Of a stretch of 64,000 bases of DNA, positions 25,018-37,488 are shown piece after piece; position 1 is the stretch's first letter; each line of letters begins with the position of its first letter. The DNA lies in contig OY740766.1 in assembly GCA_963513935.1 (NCBI GenBank), positions 6,479,000-6,542,999 on the forward strand. Reading direction: 5' to 3'. This DNA is from Aphrophora alni (lineage: Eukaryota; Arthropoda; Insecta; Hemiptera; Aphrophoridae). The notes below the pieces were generated by a model. The model was not told the origin of the DNA, made no database searches, and saw nothing but the letters and a program-made list of their open reading frames with translations. A program made the position numbers and the translations under genes.

Positions 25018-25520
25018 TTATGAGTGCACTCCTAATTTACAGTTCATACAAGCAGTTCTGCTTCTTTTCCATTTTCCTTTAAGATTATTTTTTACCAGAA
25101 CAAACTTTTTTTTTCTGAACGGTTTTCCAGGCTGAACTTTCCTCCAGGTCCATAACCACCACTTAGTTCTAGATTTCTTCCAGTAACTAATCCTTGTTCT
25201 AATTTCTTCCATTCTGTCGCTAATTCTTCCACATCTTCAACCATAAAATTCATTCTGCTCTTACGTTTTATCAGAATTAAGTTTGAATAAAACATAAGAA
25301 TTAAGTGCCAATTCTTCCAATTATATTAAATATGGCCTTTATCCAGTGTTTCATAGAATAAGTAAGTATATAACATTTGGTCCAGCCATCAATACTCTGT
25401 GATTATATTGGTGAACAATCTTTGATTTTGTTCCAATTATTAACTTTCCACTCCTCCTAATTGAATATCAAATTGTACTTACTCCCAAGTTGCTAGACAT
25501 AATAATAAATTGAGTTCGGT
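25018..25520 (-). pseudogene. piggyBac-like transposase C-terminal remnant (tentative)
   Basis: On the - strand, frameshifted pieces resemble the end of a piggyBac transposase: a D-G-W-T-K..Y-S-M-K-H-W-I-K-A-I-F-N-I-I segment (like the R-R-W-P-x-x-I-F-F helix), a following L-N-S-Y-V-L-F-K-L segment, and a basic end with C-x-x-C (RTACMNCKLG). Conservation is low and frames shift, so another DDE family cannot be excluded. Confidence 0.4.
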
Positions 25521-25589
25521 TGGTAGGTTTTCCCTCCTAGCCTATTTTAGCTATTATGGATTCCTTTTCTGTCTAAACAGAGCGTCCCT

Positions 25590-26252
25590 GTCCAAACATG
25601 AAGTTTGATGTACAGGTGTCTCGCCAGATGAATGATAGTAAAAAGCTACTCCATACATAAATTCCTGGATATGTGATAATGGAGGTATTTATGTACCTTC
25701 TGCCGCACCTTCTATAGTTTTTGATTTGCCTGATCTAGAACTGTTTTTTTATATTCTTTTTGTTCCTTTTTTTGGCAATAACACAGAAAAAGATGTCACT
25801 TTGACAGTTGTAAATGTATTTTCTGGATGGTTCTGTAAGTTTTCTTTTTTATAAAGCTTTTTAACTTCTTTATAGAATTGATGAATAATGAAAGGATCAG
25901 CACCCTCTGACTTGCTAATTATTGAGCCCTTCTCCTTTTCTTATTCAAATCTAAGGATGCCTTTGAAAAAATAATCTAAACCAATCTTCAGAAGACTTAT
26001 GGTCTTGCCATCTACTCTTTAGTTTGCTATGTTCAATAAATTCGTTGACTAAGGTTTCATATTCTGGTAAGTCTTTATGAGTTCCACAAACTTCCAAATA
26101 TTTGGTAAGGCAGTTTCGTCCTCTTCAGGAATCTCTTGCTTGTGACCCGCGTCAATTTTTCCATCAGGATTTTTGTAGTGTTTACCTAGGGTTGATATTG
26201 GTACATTAAATTTGACAGCTGCTGCTCTAATACTAAAGCTCTTTAACTTCAA
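25590..26252 (-). pseudogene. pogo/Tigger-like (CENP-B type) transposase remnant
   Basis: The - strand begins with SIRAAAVKFNVPISTLGKHY, a psq/CENP-B helix-turn-helix, followed by NPDGKIDAGHKQEIPEED. Further decayed pieces follow in order: SADPF-like F-I-I-H-Q-F-Y-K-E-V-K-K-L-Y, ENLQNHPENTF, and I-P-P-L-S-H-I-Q-E-F-M-Y-G, which corresponds to the I-P-P-L-I-I-Y-P-G-K segment after the first catalytic Asp. The Asp region itself is degraded (T-V-K-V-T-S-F-S where N-I-D-E-T-S-F-S is usual). Multiple stops and frameshifts are present, so it is non-functional. Confidence 0.7.
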
Positions 26253-26929
26253 ATATGATCTTTTTCAGATCTTCAGGGTCAAATTGACCCCTAATATATT
26301 TTTTTTGGCATATATTTGAAGCATTTTAAGAAACTTAAAAATTACACAATGCTGACTTAAAACAAAAATATTAGTAAAACCCTCGTCTCTTATTACCTCC
26401 GCAAAAATAAAAAATGGAGCAATAAGACACATGGCTAAAAAGTACAAACCAAAATATCTTTTAAGAATATACAAAATGGACTTGAAATAACAACTACTTA
26501 GTCAAAAACTGACAGATTAATCACATCTAAAATCTCGATCCATTTTATAGTATAAAATTTTATTGTGAAAAATTCACAAACTATTAGGGTTAGTTCAAAG
26601 TGAAGGTATTTTTTAAAAGAAATAAAATATAAAAAGTCATAGTAACTTTTCATTGGATAGATAATAATAATTGAAAGATAATAGATATATTTAAACATAT
26701 ATTTAAATTTTTTTAATAGTATATTTATAGTGTTTTTTGGCCCATCTTTTTTAACTTGTTAAAGTTTTCCTTTTTTTGTGTAAGAAAGTTTTTATATATG
26801 GTATTATTTTGTAAGTATTACTTACATTTGACCATAATTTTATGTTCAAAATATTTATTTCTATTAAAATTTTTTTGTTCAGTTTTATATTGTTTTTTAC
26901 TTTACAAATTAAAATTAATTTTTATCCAG

Positions 26930-27067
26930 GTAAGAGAGAAGTTATTGCCCGCTGCCCATGCAGAATTATTGGCAGAGTTATTGAAAGAATCAGTCAGGCA
27001 GTTGAAAGAGCAGCCTGAACGCTTACCTGTTCTTGATATATCTAGCAGTCCTATACGCAAACCAAGG
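26930..27067 (+). CDS. WNK: WNK exon: helical half of CCT-like domain 2
   Basis: The acceptor TTATCCAG ends at 26929 and the donor GTAAAA starts at 27068. It joins in phase 0 to the preceding exon as ANNL-VREKLLPAAHAELLAE. The long amphipathic helix (LLAELLKESVRQLKEQ) closes the CCT-like fold and is followed by a Ser/Pro tail ending SSSPIRKPR. The next accepted exon is 21.4 kb away. Confidence 0.95.
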
Positions 27068-27851
27068 GTAAAATTATTATAATTTATTTATACATTTATG
27101 TACTAACAGGTGTTCAAGTTTTGTTGTACTGATTCTGATTAATCTAACAAATTACAAAGCGTATGATTTGCGTATGAGTATAGTATTCGCAAACACAACT
27201 GCAATTGTTTGAGGTGTGAATTTGCTTGTGTTATTAGAGGAAGTCCAACTGCCTCAAATCTATCATAAAGCATAAGCGATCATAAATATAACTGAACTCC
27301 ATTATTAACAGCCAATTCGTTTATGAATATCGGCTCGCTACTATCTCTACAAACTCTTCAGAATGAAGTGCGACAGTAATATTGTTGATTCTTTCATTTC
27401 ATCATTTAATATTTCAAGTCCATCAATTTACATGACAGTGTACTAAAAACACTGTAATAATATGAAAATATATGGTTGTTGACTTTATAAAAGAATGCTA
27501 GTTGGGCGCCATTTTGTAAAGCTTTGTTTACAACTCCCGGGGCTATTACCCACCATTTTATATATGGACATAAATCCTCTATTTAGCAAATTTTAAATCA
27601 TTAGATTGTCCTTTATAATTTACAAAATATATAAGAGAAACAAATTTTGTTTTGTTTTTTTGTTTGTTTCTTTCTTTTTGTTGATAGCTGTAGACACTCT
27701 TCCTATACGGGAATAATTTAAAACATATTCATACAACAAAAATCATCTGATTTTTACTTGCTTTAAAATGTCTATTTTTCCCTTTTTGGTCATAAATCCA
27801 CGGGTAGTCTTTCTCACAACTCTTAATGGTTCTCTTGTGAAATCATATACC

Positions 27852-29312
27852 AGGTGATTTTTCAAAACTTCTCACCCTAATTATTTTTAAACCGAAAAAG
27901 ATATTCATATAATGTTTACTGTGAATCTGTTTAGCCATAAGGGGAGTTTAAAAAAGCATTTGTGCAAAACCCAAAACCACCCCTTCACACCCAAACAACC
28001 CCAACTCCAAACCTTACAATGGCGTACCTATGGCTTGTGATATATCAAATTAAAGGGCAGGAAAAATATTAGTTTTGGCGGTAACAAAAAAAAATTGCCT
28101 TATGCATTCGCTCGTTGAGTTTAAAAATTATATTTTATATTTTTTTAAAATAAATAAACATAAATCTACATTAAACTCTTAATGGGAGGTACTAAAAAAA
28201 TCCAAACTGGTTTGGAAACTGTACTAGAAAAGGTAGAAGGTTGTACAACATTGAAAAGTATCCCTTTCCCCCCCCCAGTCAACCACCCAACTCCAATATG
28301 AGTTTTGGTAGTAAAAAATGTTAAATCAGGTTATGAGTTATACTACATAAAAACCTAAAAACAAAAACTATTGTTTAATGACCAACCAGTTCCTAGAGTA
28401 CCTTTAAAAATTAAACAAAACTAGTAATAATAAGAGGTCTTATCTAAACGAAAATCACAAGAGATGTTCAAAATTTCTCTCCAAGCAATAAAAGAGTCTG
28501 TTTTCAAAATCCAATCTGACTTTTTGTTATGTTTTGCGAGGTATTGCTCTACATTCTTGAACAATTCTGTTTCTCAAGTCTTGTAGATCAGCTGGGGGGG
28601 TTTTGTACACAACAAATTTTAAATGGCCACAATTTTTCGAAAACAGACTCTTTTATTGCTTGGAGAGAAATGGTGAACATTTTGAACATCTCTTGATGTT
28701 TGTTAAGATAACACCTCTTATAGATTTCTTTAATTTTTAAATGTAGTTTTTGTACAGTTATACCAAAATTATATTTCAAATCATATGGATGAACTTATAG
28801 CCTGATTTTAAATTTTTTACCACTAAAACTCATTGTTTGTTATGTACTTTAATTTGATAATATCAAAAGCCATAAGTGCCGATAACAAAATTTGGAGTTG
28901 GGAGTTGATTGAGGGTGAAAGGGATAGTTTTCAATGTACAACCTTTTATTTTTTCTGGTTCAGTTTACAAACCATTTGGATGTTTTCAGGAACTCCAATC
29001 AAGAGTTTAATGTAATTTTACATAAAAAATATAAAATTTTATTTTTAATTGTAGGGAGCCAACACAGGCTGATTTTAATTTTATTGCCGCCAAAACTCAT
29101 ATTGTCGCTAACCTTCAATTTGTTATATCATGAGCCAAAGGTGGTACCCATTAAAAGTTATGGGGTGGGGTTGTAAAGGGTGTGGTTTTGGGTTTTGTAC
29201 AAATGTTTTTTAAGCTCCCCTCATGGCTAAACAGATTCACAGTAAACATTTGAATACCTTTTTCGGTTTAAAAAATAATTAGGGTGGGGAGTTTTGAAAA
29301 AAAAATCATCTT
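27852..29312. mobile_element. Long-TIR (foldback-like) element, ~1.46 kb
   Basis: About 650 bases at 27,852-28,506 are matched in reverse by about 28,636-29,312. Landmark pairs: TTTTCAAAACTTCTCACCCT at the left end against AGGGTGGGGAGTTTTGAAAA at the right; CTGTTTAGCCATAAGGGGAG against CTCCCCTCATGGCTAAACAG; and CTCCAAGCAATAAAAGAG (28,479) against its exact complement (about 28,650). The central 130 bases are unpaired. No transposase frame survives. The superfamily is unknown. Confidence 0.8.
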
Positions 29313-30596
29313 ACTAAAATTTCTCCTAGATCCTTTCTACGCTTCACATGAAAGATAAAAGGACCCTGAAATCAGCATCCCTAACAATTCCAGTGCCTTC
29401 AAAGTACATTTAATCTCTGTCAAGCAAACTTCTCACACTTGCACGAAAAGTATTTTCCTGATATTGCTCTATCAGATCAGCACTAAGAGAAGTCCTGCTC
29501 CACCAACTCATAAATTTTTTAAATTGGATTTCACTAGACTGTGTCCTATTAGCTGACATATATTTGTTAGCTTATACTTTGTACCAAAATTCTGTAAACT
29601 CTGTAGTATTTCCTTTAAAACTTTCTCTAATAAGTTTAATCAGAATCAGCACATCAGATATTTGTTTATAAGTGTTTCTATTTTTACTTTGCTTTATGTT
29701 ATGCTACAACTCTTGCTTAGAAATAAAAATATGTGTATGTTTGTGTGTGCTTTGTTTACAAAATTAAATTTTTGTAAAACAATAGTTGTTACAGGTTTAC
29801 ATTTATTTTGAATAAAATAATCTATTTCTTTAATACTTCTATTTTTCGAAGTGTCTTTGTATGTAAATAACCTATACTTTTTTTTTTGTTATTATTAAAA
29901 AGCCAAATTATCCTAGTCCTTAGTAAGATACTAACTTGTTAGAGTGATGGATTACATTTTGTAAGTTTCGATTTATTATATATATATATATATATCAAGC
30001 TTAACAGAATTTACAAAGTTTAGGGACTCTATTGCTAAGCAAATAAAACAAGCTTATTGAATATAAATAAGGTTAATGCATTTTTTATATGAAAATCCAA
30101 ATTAAGTTACATTCCTAAAAGGGTAACACATTATAAAGAACACATCAAGGCTTAGGGCTGTATTCATAAGTATCATACTCAACTAAGAAAATTCTGTTTC
30201 ATAGACGTCACTCACTTGTTTGGTTTAAACTATTTCAACAAATTAAAATGTTAATAATGGAATAGTTTTGGGAGCATCTAAATCATTTGTAAGACATGGA
30301 ATTAAAGCTATATGGCTTAACTAAAGTAGTTTAAAACTCGAAAGAATAAAAAAATTATGCATTTCACCATAACCAACAAATTGTGTTAACATTTATGTGG
30401 TTTTTCGTTGTAAACAATATAATAGACCACTATAAATTAACATTTAAAACAAACAAATTATTGAAATACATCTATGATTAGTGTGTACTGTTATGAGGTA
30501 GGTTTTTGGTACTTCATTAGGCCGTGCCATAGGTTCATTGGATAATCAAAAAATAAACTTTAATGTAATAGCAGATATTTCTTGTTGAAACTCCAT

Positions 30597-30796
30597 ATTC
30601 AAGGATAAAATAAAGCAAAAGCTTAAAGTTTCAAATATTTATTAGTATAAATGAGCTACAATTGTTTCGCCTTGCGGCATCGACGGGCTACAGATGCATC
30701 AGTAGCCCGTCGATGCCGCAAGGCGAAACAATTGTAGCTCATTTATACTAATAAATATTTGAAACTTTAAGCTTTTGCTTTATTTTATCCTTGAAT
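30597..30796. repeat. Foldback element 2: perfect 95-bp inverted repeat
   Basis: The left arm 30597-30691 and right arm 30702-30796 are exact reverse complements over 95 bp, separated by 10 bases. The inner arm reads GCC-GCAA-GGC-GAAAC then the palindrome ACAATTGT, like stem-loop II, GAAA and stem III of a hammerhead. The CUGANGA box is not intact. The outer 37 bases plus about 34 bases of left flank (from 30563) recur at 45974-46050. The lack of any mismatch implies recent formation or ongoing correction. Confidence 0.95.
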
Positions 30797-32752
30797 CAAA
30801 AAATAGATCAATAATAAGCTCGGTGGTTAAAAATAATTAATGCTGATTTATTACTAAATTTTAAATTACAAATTCTTTTTACTATTCTGAACTTACTATT
30901 ATTCAACAGTTTCTTTCTAAGGATTACTCTTACTTAATATTATTAATTTGTTTTTAACTCATTTGATATATATTAACCCTTTCAGGAGAGTTAACTATTC
31001 AAATCTAACATTAAATATAATCTGTTACATTCAGACCTTTAAATTATTAATCCAGAACAATGACGCTACTTGGGAATTAATAACTTTTATCTCTTCAAAA
31101 TACATGAATCTACTCTTCATCTTGATAGATTGTGAAGTAATATATCTGCTGGTCTAGTCTTTCTCAAACGTCTCTAGGGTGACCGGGAGCGTCACCTCGT
31201 CCTACCAACGTTTCTCACCCAGCTGACCTTGTTTCTAGGTTACTAGCAATTTATATAGAAGTTCACAATCCATGTCGTGTTAATAGGCTGCAAGCTATGC
31301 AGTATCAACTTTTTTTTTGCTTTCTTTCCCAATGATTGCCATAAGTCTGATATTGAAGATTTGACTGGTGCTAACATTTAACTATTTAAAATAATTACTA
31401 AACATAATAATAAATATTTTTATCCTAAAACCTAACAATACTTATATTACTACAAAACTACAATAAATGCAGTGTAGACCAGGTTAAAACAGTCTCAATT
31501 TGATCATTTCAAAATAAGAACTATAAACTGTAGGTCTGATGTTCAGAAATAGTATACTTAATGCCCGAGCAATGATGATAGAGTAGACAATGGGACCCTG
31601 TACAAAGTGATAAGTACTTATAAATGTTGTAAAGGTGATGTGGTACCAAATTCAAATATAAAATACTACCATAGAAATAAGAGTCGTGATTGTTAAAATA
31701 ACTTATCGCATTTATAAGTAACGAAATTGTTGTACGAAATTCGTTTTCGTTGTATGAAAACGAATAAACCTGGTAAAAAGAATTAAGCCCTAAACCAAAT
31801 TAGTCATAATTTGTGTTATATATCCAAGATAGGCATTATTCTGATTAGTTTTAATTATAGATGTAAACATTACAAGGGAGTGTTGATATATTTTTTGGTT
31901 TTCTAAAGAAAGGATCCGACTAAAGAGGTAACAAAATTTAATTTATTTTATATAACCCCCTCCCCCCCCCCAAGTCAAGACATTTATTATTTATTTTGTT
32001 CTGAAAAGAAAAGAAGAAAAAAACTTTTCGTTATACTACAAACCACTTATTCATTGCTTTTGTGGCATCATTAATGCTTGAAAACATTGTGCTGAAAACA
32101 TAAAAAATAAAGATCGAAATCTTAACTATCAATTGCTACCAAAATCGAGAGGATTGGAAAAACCCATTGTCAATATATCGCTTTTAGTGAACGTCTACAA
32201 ATGCTTCTCAACGCTGCGACGCTATCAGTTTAGGAAGGCCAAATTGAGTCCAATTGTGACATTTACGAGTTAGAGGGTTAACAGAATTATATTAATAACT
32301 TTTTAAATTCATGACAGCTTGTTACTCTTGTGAAGGTGAAATTTCCATTGTTTGTCTAGGACATTTTCAAATCAGATGTACAAATAAAATCGAAATCCTC
32401 ACACTAAAATTATAGAATTCAAGGGAAACATTAAAAAAAAAAATAACAATTTTAAACTAATAAAAGTTTTAACTTAGAAATAGTTGAAACAGGAAAAAAG
32501 GAAGCAGCACTCCCTCTTATTCTGAAAATTGAACCTTAGTTTTTAAAAAATAGACATAATATAATAGGTTATTGTCTAAAAAGCTAAAACTGCAACTGCT
32601 AAAACTAGGCCCACCAAAAATTTAATAGGTTTACAAAATATATTATGAAGGTTAGAAATTAACTGAACCAAGGTATTAAAATATATATCAACTGATACAA
32701 ATGTAAATTCAATGATTGTAGCCACTCAAATCTATTTTAGTAAGACTGCTGA

Positions 32753-33505
32753 GTACCAGTTATGAATATTACAATTGAATGATGTACTTTCATCAGAATG
32801 TTGTACCTGTTATGAATATTACAATCGAATAAAGTACTTTCATCAGATTGTTGTACCAGTTATGAATATTACAATTGAATGATGTGCTTTCATCAGATTG
32901 TTGTACCAGTTATGAATATTACAATTGAATGATGTGCTTTCATCAGATTGTTGTACCAGTTATGAATATTACAATTGAATGGTGTACTTTCATCAGAATG
33001 TTGTACCAGTTATGAATATTACAATTGAATGATGTGCTTTCATCAGATTGTTGTACCAGTTATGAATATTACAATTGAATGATGTGCTTTCATCAGATTG
33101 TTGTACCAGTTATGAATATTACAATTGAATGGTGTACTTTCATCAGAATGTTGTACCAGTTATGAATATTACAATTGAATGATGTACTTTCATCAGAATG
33201 TTGTACCAGTTATGAATATTACAATTGAATGATGTACTTTCATCAGAATGTTGTACCAGTTATGAATATTACAATTGAATGATGTACTTTCATCAGATTG
33301 TTGTACCAGTTATGAATATTACAATTGAAAGATGTACTTTCATCAGAATGTTGTACCAGTTATGAATATTACAATTGAATGGTGTACTTTCATCAGAATG
33401 TTGTACCCGTTATGAATATTACAATTGAATGATGTACTTTCATCAGAATTGTTGTATCAGTTATGAATATTACAATTGAATAATGTACTTTCATCAGAAT
33501 TGAGT
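32753..33505 (+). repeat. 50-bp tandem repeat array, ~15 units
   Basis: Units of exactly 50 bases begin TATGAATATTACAATTGAAT at 32761, 32811, 32861 and so on to about 33462. Variation is limited to a few positions (gatgtac/gatgtgc/ggtgtac; agaatg/agattg). Units 3-5 (32861-33010) and 6-8 (33011-33160) form two consecutive copies of the same three-variant block, a 150-bp higher-order repeat. Unit 14 has an extra base. There are no spacers, so this is a minisatellite and not a CRISPR array. Confidence 0.97.
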
Positions 33506-35221
33506 GTGAGTGATGACCATGAATACAGCCCTTAATCTTAAAATGAGCATTACATCACTAAATTAATGAAACATTAATTTCCACAATACACATTATTAAC
33601 AACATAAAGTGTTTGTTGTGGAAATTTGTGTTAATTTGGTGACCAATATATTATATCTGTTGAAAAAGTAATACTTTTTAATAAATATTGAAAAACATCA
33701 GAAATTAAAGTTGATACATATTGGATAAACAATTTAAAACATGGAAAAGTGAGGGAATTTCGTGACACAAAAGCATTGACACTTTGGAAACGAAATTGTA
33801 GGTAGAGTCAATATTCAAGTGGAATTGGTGTAGGAAGCCATATGGAAAAGTGAAACGATGGGTTAAGTCTATTCCAATTATAGATAAAGTTAGTATCTAA
33901 TCTTACAATCAGGAAAATAGGCATTGCCTTATTTTAGATTTGTTTGCCAGGAAAATTAGAAAATTTGTTATTTTATTTAATTTAATTGTTTAATTCAGGA
34001 ATTTCTCTTAGACCATAAAATCATCACAGAAAACTTTCCTCTTTTGTTTTTCAAAAATAATAAGGCTCTTTTATCTACTTTCTTGTGTTGTCTAAAAAGA
34101 AAAACAAAATTCCCTAAATTAATTGTACAAAAATCAAACCGTAAATTTTTGTCTTGAAAATTTAAATTAACATTTTTGTTTCCAATTTCAGAAGATCTAT
34201 GATTATGTATATGGTATATTCATAATGTTGTATATACTGTATTTAAGAGTAGTTTTTGCTTCTTTATAGATAAATATATATTTTTACTCAGCAGAAATAT
34301 ATTATAAATTAGTAATAATTACCTTTTTTTATTGTTCTGTCTAATCAAACTAAATGCATGAAATCATCAGACATACGATCGTGTATGTCGATCGGCCTTC
34401 ATTTCTTGATTAGAACAAAAAAATTTTGTAAAAAAAAGATTAGTTAAACAAAAAATGTTGTCAAATGATTTTAATAATTTTTTTTTCAATATAAACAAAA
34501 AATTTACAATATAGTTTCAAAAGGTTAAATTAAACACAATCCCATTTCACCATTAATTTAGAATTAGGAGTTTTAGGTAAAATCTGGTTAAAGGGAGCAT
34601 AGAAAATCGTGTGTGTTAAAATATGGCTTGCGTGATTTAAGTTTGGTATAAATTTGGTTTGAGAGAAAAAAAATAATAAATGGAGCTTAAGGCCAGAGTT
34701 ATGCTTGCATTTTTGTTACTGTGATTATGTCGCAAATACTAAAGTGATTTGCCTATACTGGACATTGTGTTTGCTATTTAGTTGCAAAAATAGCATCAAT
34801 GAGTAAAAATGATATGTGGAAACATTGACACCCAAGACTGTATTTTCCACCAATAGCAGTTCCCATAAAATGTGCATCCAATGCTACTCAAACATGTTTA
34901 TTACAGTCAAAAGTTAGCATAACTAAAAAAGTCAAATAGTTAAAAACAACCTCAAATGTTTAAAAATAGCATTAATCACTCCAGTGGAGAGAAACTACTT
35001 AGATTTCACTTTAGGTTATGCTAAAATCTAATGTGTAATGCCAATTGGTAAATCTAAACAATTGGAGTTTTCATAGGAAAATATCTATTATGATTATGCT
35101 CATTTTATTATTTTTTATTATTATGGATCGAAATAATTTGTATTTGTTTTAATTTTTCTTTCTTTTTTCAATATTGATAATAATCAGGCCTACCAAATAT
35201 CCCTCAGGTGCTTACTATAGT

Positions 35222-36020
35222 GAGTATGGGTTAGATCCCTTTCTTTCATCTATCCTATTTGGTCTCTCTTGACCAATTTTTGTTTTCTTCTGACCCTTGC
35301 ACTTTTAACCCTGGTTATGGCATGCGGCTCAAATGAGCCATGGATTCCATTGACGGGTGACAGACAACTGTAAAAAACTCTGTTATTGCAACTCGGAATT
35401 AGGGTTACTTAAAATCATCCTACCGAAATAAATGTTATACCATTGTAAAGCTGACGTTTCGTAGATGCATATACATGTAATCAAAAGTTCATAAAACACT
35501 ATAAAAATGTTCAATTAATTGGTAAAGTTTGGTGTGTTTTAGTCGTAAAATTGGTGACTTACCAACTCGCATTACAATATAGCGTCCTACTTTGTTTAAA
35601 TGTCAGAAACTGATATTTAGTTCAAAGAAATGTGAAATTGTACTGTTTTTAGTACAAATCTTTACCTATCCAACAGAGTTAGCCATATGTCTCTAACTCT
35701 TATAGTATTCAATCTATAAATTAGTTACGACATAAACTCGTTTTACAGATGTATTCAACAAAAAAAAAGTTGTTTTCTTCAACTCAACTTTTAGCCTAGT
35801 AAACGGAGTCGTAGGGAAATGAATTATACACCATTGAAAAGCTCGTGTTTCAATCTTTCTAAGGTTTGTAATAGGGAGAATTTCATAGAGAGAACAGAAA
35901 AGACAGAAATATTTCTCGTAATTCGGCAGTTTCGCGACAGGGGGCACCATGTTACGGCACGTCCAAGTTTTTGCCAGTTCTAGGGTTAAAGTATTTGAGG
36001 GTTAGGAGTCTCTTTTTTAC
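35222..36020 (+). repeat. Dispersed repeat family E, copy split by a TTAA-flanked insertion
   Basis: The left part (35222-35308) has GGGTTAGATCCCTTTCTTTC and TCTCTTGACCAATTTTTG. The right part (35986-36020) has AAAGTATTTGAGGGTTAGGA. Uninterrupted relatives at 50898-51005 and, in reverse, 53826-53915 show these two halves directly joined (GAGTATTC next to the AGGAGCTAGG segment). A more degenerate relative lies near 46335-46470. Confidence 0.75.
35305..35989. mobile_element. piggyBac-type MITE with TTAA target duplication
   Basis: The element is bounded by TTAA at 35305-35308 and 35986-35989. Its inner ends start CCCTGGTTATGGCA and, on the opposite strand, CCCTAGAACTGGCA, matching at CCCT and TGGCA. 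TTAA duplication and CCC ends are hallmarks of piggyBac-type transposition. The insertion interrupts repeat family E, and removing it with one TTAA restores a sequence collinear with the copy at 50.9 kb. No transposase frame is present. Confidence 0.75.
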
Positions 36021-36774
36021 CCGTTTTTATCTTTTACGGTTAGATAACTGAAAAATTTTCGCCGCTAAACAACAAACAGTGTACTAAATTGAATGTTATA
36101 TGTCGGTTGATTTTCACTAATCAGGGTTCAGTAGCAACCCTTATTAAAGTGTATATTTTAAAATTATTAATGTGAAAACACATGGTTGCGTGCAGAAAGC
36201 TGCTACAGTCGCAACACAATAGCCGTGGTCGAGTACTTAAGAAGCAATGAAAAACGTCAATATGACCAGTTTGCAGTGATAAAAATGCAAGCATGCCCAT
36301 GGCCTTGGTGACACAGTGGAAATTTTTATTACAGTTTATTTCTTAAACTTGCATGGAATGTATTTGGTTGTCCCAATCTTGTTTAAAAGGTAACTATTAT
36401 TAATTTGTATTTTACAGTCAATTTGTAATTTGTATTATACAAAGACTGTCTTCAATAATTAGAAATATATTAATGTATACTCTGCAATCAGCATTCACAC
36501 ATACATACACAGTTATTTATGTAAATTTTTAATTGTTATAAGTCAGTGTTAGTTATAACTAATCTTGTTTTTTAATCACAGTTATATGTCTTTTAAAATT
36601 CTAATTAAAAATATGGATGAACATATATTCTTGAGTTTGTATTTGGAATTATGTTGAAATTTTTTTTTTTTAATTAATAATAATAGAAAAGGCGCTAAAA
36701 CATTACATTTTCCAAAATTAAAATTGAACTATAAATACAATTTCTCACAAATAATTCATTTCTTAAATTGAACA

Positions 36775-36810
36775 CATTTCAACGACAATGTTACCATCTT
36801 CAGTGATCTA
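36775..36810 (-). ncRNA. Degenerate hammerhead-like core
   Basis: The - strand shows CUGAAGA, U, GGUAAC-AUU-GUCGUU, GAAA. The box sequences are intact, but hairpin II has a mismatch and stem I does not pair. It looks like a decayed relative of the motif at 42499-42543. Confidence 0.4.
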
Positions 36811-37430
36811 TGTGTTACAATAGTTAAACTATAACTGTATTTTTATTGGATTATCTAACACTCTTTTACATAAAAGTAATATATAGACAAACAAAAAGGT
36901 AACATCACTATCTCCCTGAAAATTTTCAGTTCGGAAAAATCTCTCAGAGTGAAAACTGCGATGAATAGTTGTTTCTCAAGAGAGTCTCTAGTGACAAATT
37001 AATTGTTGGTAATCTATGGAGGTTAAAAAATAAAACCAACGTACTAAATGATGTAAAAGAAAATCAGTGTTTATGAATAATTTGACTATTCTATTCTTTA
37101 ATAGATGTCTTTCATTATAGGTATTTCTTCCCATCATCTCATTCAAAGAACAATAATTTACCATTTATCAAAACCATTTGAACATTTAATATAAGTTATC
37201 AGATCGGAAAATTTAAGCTCTGTTATTTTTTTTCTAAAGGCTTCCTCAGAGCACATCTAGCCATTTGGTAACATGTGTCCCAATTCATACCGCTATAAAG
37301 GCTGTCTAATAATTAGAATGCCAGTGATGCCAAACTTTGGAAATTGATTTTAGACATCTAAATAAAGGCAAAGGTTTCAATAAACATATGTCTAAAATAC
37401 TTTGTTTTCCATCTGTCTCTTTGTCTTTTC

Positions 37431-37431
<1 letters not shown>

Positions 37432-37485
<54 letters not shown>
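37432..37485 (+). repeat. Poly(A) tract, 54 bases
   Basis: An uninterrupted run of 54 A, followed by non-repetitive sequence. It could be the tail of a + strand retrotransposed sequence, but the upstream 100 bases show no recognisable SINE or gene. Likely length-polymorphic, and its length may be affected by assembly error. Confidence 0.9.

Positions 37486-37488
<3 letters not shown>

Larger units (their letters stand above)
24621..26929 (+). other. WNK intron within CCT-like domain 2, 2.3 kb
   Basis: Splits the CCT-like fold between its strand and helix halves. It holds two decayed transposase segments on the - strand (25,018-25,520 and 25,590-26,252). Confidence 0.7.

Noticed and set aside
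30973..32281. Second TTAA-flanked piggyBac-type element
   Set aside because: TTAACCCT at the left and AGGGTTAA at the right are present, but the ends share nothing beyond CCCT and there is no empty-site comparison.
32753..33505. CRISPR-like regular repeat
   Set aside because: Units abut directly with no unique spacers, and the genome is eukaryotic. It is a minisatellite.
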